DNA from: Engraulis encrasicolus
Lineage: Eukaryota; Chordata; Actinopteri; Clupeiformes; Engraulidae
Assembly: GCF_034702125.1 (NCBI RefSeq)
Contig: NC_085876.1
Span: 21,178,822-21,242,821, forward strand
Direction of reading: 5' to 3'
DNA length: 64,000 bases
Numbering within the stretch: the first letter of the stretch is position 1; each line of letters opens with the position of its first letter. Positions 57,946-64,000 of this stretch are shown piece after piece. Below the pieces are notes generated by a model. That model searched no databases and was not told the origin of the DNA. It saw only the letters and a program-made list of their open reading frames with translations. A program made the translations under genes and the position numbers.

Positions 57946-58560
57946 TCTGTCCTTTTATGGCCTTCAATGATGACTGGGTGTGAAAATGTGCAATTTGTAG
58001 ACTACTGGAGTATGAGCTGGTAAAGCAAACACTGAAGAAAGAAACCAACGTCTCTATGTCACCTTGGGGAACTGTAAGCTTAAGGACTGCAGATGTACCT
58101 TAAACCTAGGGTGACAAGGGCACAGACTGTCAGTGACACACACTCTCCAACTATTCCCATTTTTAAACAGACCTCCACATAGCTGTTGAGTCAAATGTCC
58201 CAATCTGTGGAGCAACTGAACAATTTAGCCTTGTATAATTGACTGCACAGAAAAGTGGATGTTCAGCTCCATTTCTGAAACATGTTGGATCACCTTGAGC
58301 AACTGACAGATTGCCGTGGATGTTGTCCATCCACTCACATGTCAGCCAGCGTGAGATTTTAATTGGGGAGAATTTTTTTTGACGCCAACTGTCTCCGAGT
58401 CTGAGCATGAGCCCTGGCACCTGTTGAAGAAATCGACCAATTAGATCAGTGAGTAGACATTCCCATGGCTCACCACCACCTTGCACTTTTCACTTTGTTT
58501 GGGTGCAAAAAGGGAAAAAAATGAAAAAAAGTCTCAAGTGAAGTATGTTGCCACCTTCAC
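57946..58560. other. Unannotated stretch
   Basis: No recognised repeat or gene. Confidence 0.5.
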
Positions 58561-58714
58561 CTCCGCCTCTCTCCTTCCTTCCTTCCTTCTTTCCTTCCTC
58601 TATCTATCGCACCCGTCTCAAAAGTGACATCTGCTTCAAATGGGATTGGCCCTGATACTCACACACACACAGTACACACACACACAGTACACACACACAC
58701 ACACACACACACAT

Positions 58715-58799
<85 letters not shown>
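58561..58799. repeat. (TTCC)n and (CA)n microsatellites
   Basis: Short TTCC/TTCT run at 58571-58598; from 58659 a CA array interrupted twice by AGTACACA and once by ATGC. Confidence 0.95.
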
Positions 58800-58803
<4 letters not shown>

Positions 58804-58973
58804 GACCACCGCAACTCTAAGACACCCTCTCATTAGCGCGAGGCCTCCAGTGTGTTGCCATGGCGAGGAGGCTGACTCGGGCTGACCAGGCCAGACTCGG
58901 GGGACCTTGCCACCACATGAATCGCAACCATGTACGCAAGACAACTCCGTTACCTTGACAACGACCGAGTGCT

Positions 58974-58982
58974 CTCTCTCTA

Positions 58983-59068
<86 letters not shown>

Positions 59069-59082
59069 GCTCTCGCTCTCTC
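58974..59082. repeat. (CT)n microsatellite
   Basis: About 50 CT units with terminal CGCGCTCTCGCTC variation. Confidence 0.97.
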
Positions 59083-59443
59083 TTCCCCCTCCCTTTTTTC
59101 AGAGGGAAACAAGGGACAGGCTGTGAATAGTTTTTAAATGGAGGGAATTTGTTTGCGGCAGTGCTGATAGCTTACTGGCTAATGTCAGGCTGAGGAGACA
59201 TCACTGGGAAATTGACAGATGGAGGAATGACTCGTCATCTTAATTCATCATCTTCTTAAGTTATTCTTCTTCCCTTACAATTATTATTGTAAGATGTTGT
59301 CTATAATGAATTTCCTTAATTCTTTCCCCGTGATGATGTCTTTAGACGAGCAAACCTCAGGAATGTCCTCTAATGTTGACATGTTTTTCCAGTGATGACG
59401 CCCTCCAACAAATTTACCTCCTTTAAATCTCCTTTAATGTTGA

Positions 59444-59695
59444 CAAATTTCATCCAATTAAGGATTTGTTCCCTGCCCTTTTTTAAAATACATGTATGTC
59501 AGTGCACTTGCCTTTGTGATACTTAACGAATCATAGCTCCACCTTTCTCTTCCATATGCCATTTCCTTGCAAATTTCATCCGATTAAGAATTTGTTCCCT
59601 TTTAAAAATACATGTCCGTCAGTGCACTTGCCTTTCTTTGTGATACTTAATGAATCACAGCTCAGCCTTTCTCTTCCATACGCCATTTCCTTGCT
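59444..59695. repeat. Tandem duplication, 126-bp unit
   Basis: CAAATTTCATCC(A/G)ATTAAG begins units at 59444 and 59570. Both contain GTCAGTGCACTTGCCTTT, GTGATACTTAA(C/T)GAATCA and CTTTCTCTTCCATA(T/C)GCC. Small internal indels show it is not very recent. Confidence 0.9.
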
Positions 59696-60460
59696 GTGTG
59701 TCTCAAGGCAACATCTACGTACTTGTTGGTGTTGAATGAGTCACTTGTCCATTTGAAACTTCTGATCATGAACCCTGATGTGCCTCTGCAGCCCAATAAA
59801 CTGTTGAATCACTGAGACTCCATTGTGTTAGACCTTCATGCGCCGCATTGTGGTGTATTCTTTGTGTGTGGGAGCATGACTGTGCCTTTCACACTCTTAT
59901 GTGTAAGAAAAACATTATTCATCACACAATTCACATGCTATGCATAACACATCTAGTGAAATGACAGCTGTTCATCACTCAAAACCTACATATCATGGGG
60001 TCCAACTGTTGTACTTATACATGAAGAATACGTATATGTATATAGTATAAAGATTTAGGTTGTCTAATCATTCAAATTCGAAAACACACTTACAGTGTCA
60101 CTGTACTTTGCTGAAATGTCAGTGTTCCATCACACTTTGTTTGGACCAATGGGCGTGACAATAGTCTAGTAATATGTTGTAGGAGTCCATTGTCCAGGAC
60201 ACATCTCTTAATAATGCCTTTCAGGTTGTCAACAAGTCCGAGGCATAATGGTAGACAGGCACTATCTCAGGGTTTTGCATTGATTTGTACTGTTGCTCCT
60301 AATGAGAACCAATTTAAAATTGTTAAAGCATTTTTGAATCAGAATCGAAAAAGACATTTTGCAGTTGTTATACACTTAGATTTGTGTCAGCTACTAGGTT
60401 TGAATGAAGCCATGACAGTTCAGTTGAGAAAACTGTAGTAGGACTAATAAAAATGACTGT
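59696..60460. other. Unannotated stretch
   Basis: Nothing recognised. Confidence 0.5.
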
Positions 60461-60463
60461 TGG

Positions 60464-60616
60464 TCCAGTCGTGGCTCTAACGGCTGGGCACTGGGCAGCT
60501 ATGCGGGCCACCCGAGTTTGATTCCCAGCCCGGGTCATTTCCCAATCCTTCTCCGCCTCTCTCTCCCATCCTGCTTCCTGTCATCTCCCACAGTCCTGTC
60601 TGAAAAATTAATAAAA
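60464..60616 (+). mobile_element. tRNA-derived SINE (CCCGGGTCATTTCCC type)
   Basis: Head GTCGTGGCTCTAACGGCTGG with B-box-like GAGTTTGATTCCCAGCC. Body CCCGGGTCATTTCCCAATCC, CTCTCTCCCATCCTGCTTCC, TGTCATCTCCCACAGTCC, and an AATTAATAAAA tail. This head-body pair is common in fish genomes. Confidence 0.8.
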
Positions 60617-60760
60617 TCCCCCTAAAACGATATTGATATTATTTGGAAAAATGACTCCCACAAACACACACACACAGTCCTGGTCTGAAATGGTTTTCTT
60701 GTTAGACATGAAAAGAAGGAAGGTCCGCACACTGTTGCTGCTCCCGGTTTATTAACAAAA

Positions 60761-60791
60761 CGTTTCGACCATGCAGACTGGTCTTCGTCAG
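60761..60791 (-). ncRNA. Hammerhead-core-like motif with 5-bp stem II
   Basis: The minus strand reads CTGACGAAGACCAGTCTGCA then TGGTCGAAACG. GACCA pairs perfectly with TGGTC around GTCTGCA. CTGANGA and GAAA are the required core strands; the extra A after CTGACGA is non-canonical. It is the best-paired stem II of the four copies in this window. Confidence 0.4.
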
Positions 60792-61065
60792 GTGACCATG
60801 CGCCGTTGAGTGACATCTCCTCCAAGTCAGGTCATAGTTAAAAACATAAACAGAAAAAAAGGAATTACACAGAAACCCAAATGTAAATGAAAGAAAATTA
60901 CATAAAGAGAAATGAACACCACTCAATATAAACAAAAATGACAAGTGCCCAAATATACAGTGAAATCCCTCACCAAAGACATGTCTCATGTCAAGTTATT
61001 CAATAAATATGTACACACCAAAGGGGGGTATTCCATAACATACGACCAAAGTCAGGATAAATAGC

Positions 61066-61284
61066 CTATAGAAAAGGTTTTACATCAAACTCTTCATTCA
61101 GCCCATGGGGTGACATTGTATTCAGCGCATATATGTGGTAAGTCTCACGTTGCAAAAGTAAATGATCATGATTGCCGCCTCTAAGAGTCCTCTCCACTTT
61201 TTCAATCCCTGTATATCTGAGTGTGCAGACATTATGGCCCGCTACCAGGAAGTGCGCTGCTACTGGGTTCGCCCCTTCCTTCAA
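61066..61284 (-). pseudogene. Penelope GIY-YIG endonuclease, C-terminal ~70 residues
   Basis: The frame reads ...NPVAAHFLVAGHNVCTLRY, TGIEKVERTLRGGNHDH, LLLQRETYHIYALNTMSP, HGLNEEFDVKPFL, stop. The VA-HF---GH, GIE, RGG, LLQRE, LNT and PHGLNE blocks are those at the C-terminus of Penelope nucleases and recur in 16872-17039. The listed start Met is internal; the true N-terminus lies in missing DNA, since the coding region is cut at about 61285 by the inverted flank. No reverse transcriptase remains. Confidence 0.8.
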
Positions 61285-61327
61285 GAGTCTTTAAAAGAAC
61301 TGTGTGCGGACCTTCCTTCTTTTCATG

Positions 61328-62359
61328 TTTAATCCTGTTTAAGTCCGGCACCTGTTTAATCTGGATGTGCGCGCTCTCCAAAACGCTACTGTTTCCTGTT
61401 AGACAACCAATCAAAAATACATAATATAATGCTGTTATAGGAAAAGTGCATTAAAAAATGTTTAGGATGTTTTCAAGAAAAAATGGACATGACCATAGAC
61501 GGTCATTCTAAAGCCTGTTGAGACAAAAATCCAAATAAGCCAAATAACGGAGCAAAACAGCAGCAAAACATAAAATAACAATGGAAAAAATGGTGATGGG
61601 TAAACATTGCAGACAACTCAGGGGCTTGATGTTCAAAATATTGCACTTGTTTGTTAAGTATTGTATTTTCAGCATGCTATGATCCAGGTCCCAGTTTGCA
61701 GTAGTATATGGAACTTTAGTAAGACATTACTGCAAAAAGTTTAAAGGAGGCCGCACAATACTGAACATTTGCCTAAAATGAATTATCACTGTATTATAGA
61801 GGTTAAACAGAATGAAATGATAAACATAAAAATGTTCATAAATGTCACATCAATATAATGGCCATTCCAGCAACACCTTGTCAGTGTCAGTTCATCTACT
61901 CTGCTCATCAGACAAAGAATATTCTTTTACAAGTCCATGATAAAACGGAAAATTACAACAGGCCTGAGTTTACAAGCAGTCTGATCCCAAATCAAATCAA
62001 CAGCATCCTTTTTCCCCCTGCTACCACAATCTGCTCCGATGACACCGCTCAGCCACATGGAACTAAAATATTTGCCTAATTTTCACCACGGGGTCAGGGG
62101 GGGTCTTATGTAAATATTTTAAGTAGGCAAGAAAAAACCCTTTAGAACCAAAAAAAAATGAAAAAAATAAAAGAATTAGAGAATGAAGTGTGGCTCCGCA
62201 AGCGCACAATATGGTCCCTCTGTGCGCTCTCTTAAAACCCTTGCCATCTGTCATGGTGTAGTGTTGTGTGGGATAAAATGCCACAGTAACATGGAGCAAA
62301 CTCTCAGAGGTTTGGAGTGTGAGGAGGCAAGCAACACTAGCACATGACAATGAGGAAGA

Positions 62360-62363
<4 letters not shown>
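61328..62363. other. Unannotated AT-rich stretch
   Basis: No recognised element or gene; an A-rich tract near 62147-62170. Confidence 0.5.
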
Positions 62364-62423
<60 letters not shown>

Positions 62424-62429
62424 TCTCTC
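62364..62429. repeat. (CT)n microsatellite
   Basis: About 32 CT units, followed by a longer pyrimidine-rich stretch to about 62640. Confidence 0.97.
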
Positions 62430-62786
62430 TTTTTTTTAACCTCTCTTCTCTGTCTCCATTTCTCTTTCCTTTGTCTGTCCATTGTCATCTCTCTCTTTTT
62501 TTCTTGTCCTTGTTTTGCTCCCATTCTACTTCTTGGCGTTCCTTGTGTTTCTTCTCTTTTTCAATCAGTCTCTATCACGTACTCTATCTCCCTGACTCAC
62601 TCTCTCTCTCTATTATCATTCCACCTTTTTTGTCTTGCTATTTAAGGAAAGAGGATGTGGCTGCACATGCTTGGCAAGACACATGGGCTGTTCCTGTGGA
62701 GATTGTATGCGTAGGGGTTTGTTTGTTGATCCTTGGAATCAGGCATGCATGAAGTCGCCATGGATCTAAATGAAAAGCAGAGAGTT

Positions 62787-62787
<1 letters not shown>

Positions 62788-62868
<81 letters not shown>
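62788..62868. repeat. (GA)n microsatellite
   Basis: About 40 pure GA units. Confidence 0.97.
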
Positions 62869-62869
<1 letters not shown>

Positions 62870-64000
62870 CTGGTGAGTGTTTCCACCCCAATTGGACCGG
62901 AATGCTTCCTCTTTCCTTTCCTTTCCTTTCCTTTTGCTCTCTTTCTTCAGTCCTTCATTGCTCTGCTCTCTCCATTCCTTCATCACTCTGCTCTCTGCCA
63001 GAATCTGCTAACACCAACACCCATCCACCCAGCACCACCAGGACCACTGAGACACCCATCACCTCCGCCACCAGCCCACCACCATCGTCCTCACCCGCCT
63101 GCCTATACCCAGCTGTTTCTCTCACTCCCTCTTAATGATGATGGAATGAAGGCCAAAACAATGTGAATAAAAGTCAATGTCACTCTTCAGTTTTCAATTC
63201 CTCCCTCTCACCCAACCCCACTTGACAAACACGCCCTCCCCTTGTAGGACGCTGGGTAAGGAGGATCAGATGCCTCGCCTGCCGCCTGACTGTGTTCTGT
63301 TTTCGAGAGGTTGTAATTATGGAAATGCTTTGGCATGCGTTCGTGGTGCGGTGGAGTGATTTGGATGGGAATGGTTGTAATGCAGACCGGGATCCGCTGT
63401 CCTGTCCAACATTTGGAGTTCAAAGACTTCCTTTAATTGATCAAAAGCAAGCCAGGCGGCTGGACTGGACAGCATTGTTTTTTTTGGGAAGCCACCACCG
63501 TTCACACAGGGAATGATAAGCACGACTAAACAAATAAAATAAACAAACAAACAAACAAAAAACTATCAAAACAACAAACACATAATTGGAGAAACATTTT
63601 TTTTTTGTCCAATGAAAAGGAAAGATGGGGAAACTCTGTGTGGATAAGATAAAATGGTCGTAGCTTTTTGCACTTCGATAATGTGAATTTCTGGGCAGCT
63701 TTTTCAATTATGGATGACAAAACAAATGAATACTGGCAGCGGGCTGCCTGAAGGTCAAACATTGTTTTGGGATGTTGGAGTGATCAGTCGGGGTAAAAAG
63801 TGTTTTTTTTTAAGTTCTATATGCATTTGTTTATTTATATACATGGGTTCTAAATGTTTGTTTTCCTCTGACTGCGCAAAACTAGCTGAGCACAACTCAA
63901 CCTCTGATTGTTGGAAACCACTGTTGGTAAAAAAAATTAGCTCACGTTGTTGGCTGCCAGTGTCTTGCCCCTCCTCACAATATCGTGTTTACAAACACGG
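62869..64000. other. Mostly unique sequence; (AAAC)n at 63535-63560
   Basis: Contains a (TTTCC)n run near 62910-62935 and an AAAC run. The part at about 63290-63480 is complex and repeat-free, including TTTAATTGATCAAAAGCAAG, and might be conserved non-coding DNA. No gene signal. Confidence 0.4.

Larger units (their letters stand above)
60706..61327 (-). mobile_element. Penelope-like retroelement remnant 2 with inverted flank
   Basis: The minus strand holds the end of a GIY-YIG nuclease, a 3' untranslated segment, a hammerhead-like core at 60761-60791, AATAAA and a 3' end ACAGTGTGCGGACCTTCCTT. That last ~30 bp is repeated inverted at 61298-61327, directly next to the truncated coding region. 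This is the inverted pseudo-LTR layout found at many Penelope insertions. Confidence 0.8.

Overview
The window is vertebrate, almost certainly teleost fish, non-coding DNA (intergenic or intronic). The case rests on dense (CA)n/(GA)n microsatellites, many short hAT-type and TTAA-type non-autonomous DNA transposons, fish-style tRNA-derived SINEs, LINE 3' ends with short tandem tails, and Penelope-like retroelement remnants. I recognise no host protein-coding gene. Almost all long open frames are artefacts of dinucleotide arrays (Leu-Ser, Arg-Glu, His-Thr, Cys-Val). The only recognisable protein sequence is two fragments of the C-terminal end of a Penelope-type GIY-YIG endonuclease, both on the minus strand.

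Layout. 0-8 kb: an unclassified GC/T-rich LTR- or promoter-like block; a 2.1-kb hAT-type element with a perfect 8-bp target duplication and an internal 3x ~390-bp tandem array; an inverted-repeat MITE with GGGATA subrepeats; a TTACATAATG palindromic MITE; and a cluster of four degenerate tRNA-like modules. 8-15 kb: microsatellites, a hAT MITE, a four-unit ~265-bp tandem array and two copies of a TA-flanked 'ACCCCTTA' MITE in opposite orientations. 16-17 kb: Penelope remnant 1. 17-27 kb: hAT MITEs and large GA/CT arrays, ending in a tandemly duplicated hAT end that was later split by another insertion. 28-31 kb: a nested stack, with a TTAA-flanked element inside a 1.57-kb element inside an older repeat; a paralogue near 52.1-52.3 kb preserves the empty site. 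31-46 kb: CA/GA arrays, several hAT MITEs with intact or near-intact 8-bp duplications, a 95-nt miRNA-precursor-like hairpin at 40.6 kb and a Penelope 3' end with a 14-bp target duplication. 47.2-48.6 kb: a TTAA-flanked, ~1.2-kb near-perfect palindrome inserted in a hAT-like MITE. 49-64 kb: SINEs, LINE tails, Penelope ends (49.6 and 60.7-61.3 kb), an element inserted between the two promoter boxes of a SINE, and more microsatellites.

The most informative results are insertion histories that can be read directly, the giant palindrome, four Penelope-type 3' ends that each carry a hammerhead-ribozyme-like core string, and the isolated hairpin. Homology calls come from recognising motifs by eye, and transposon family names are at superfamily level only. 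Target duplications and inverted repeats were read from the sequence. The functional proposals (ribozyme, miRNA precursor, enhancer) are inference.
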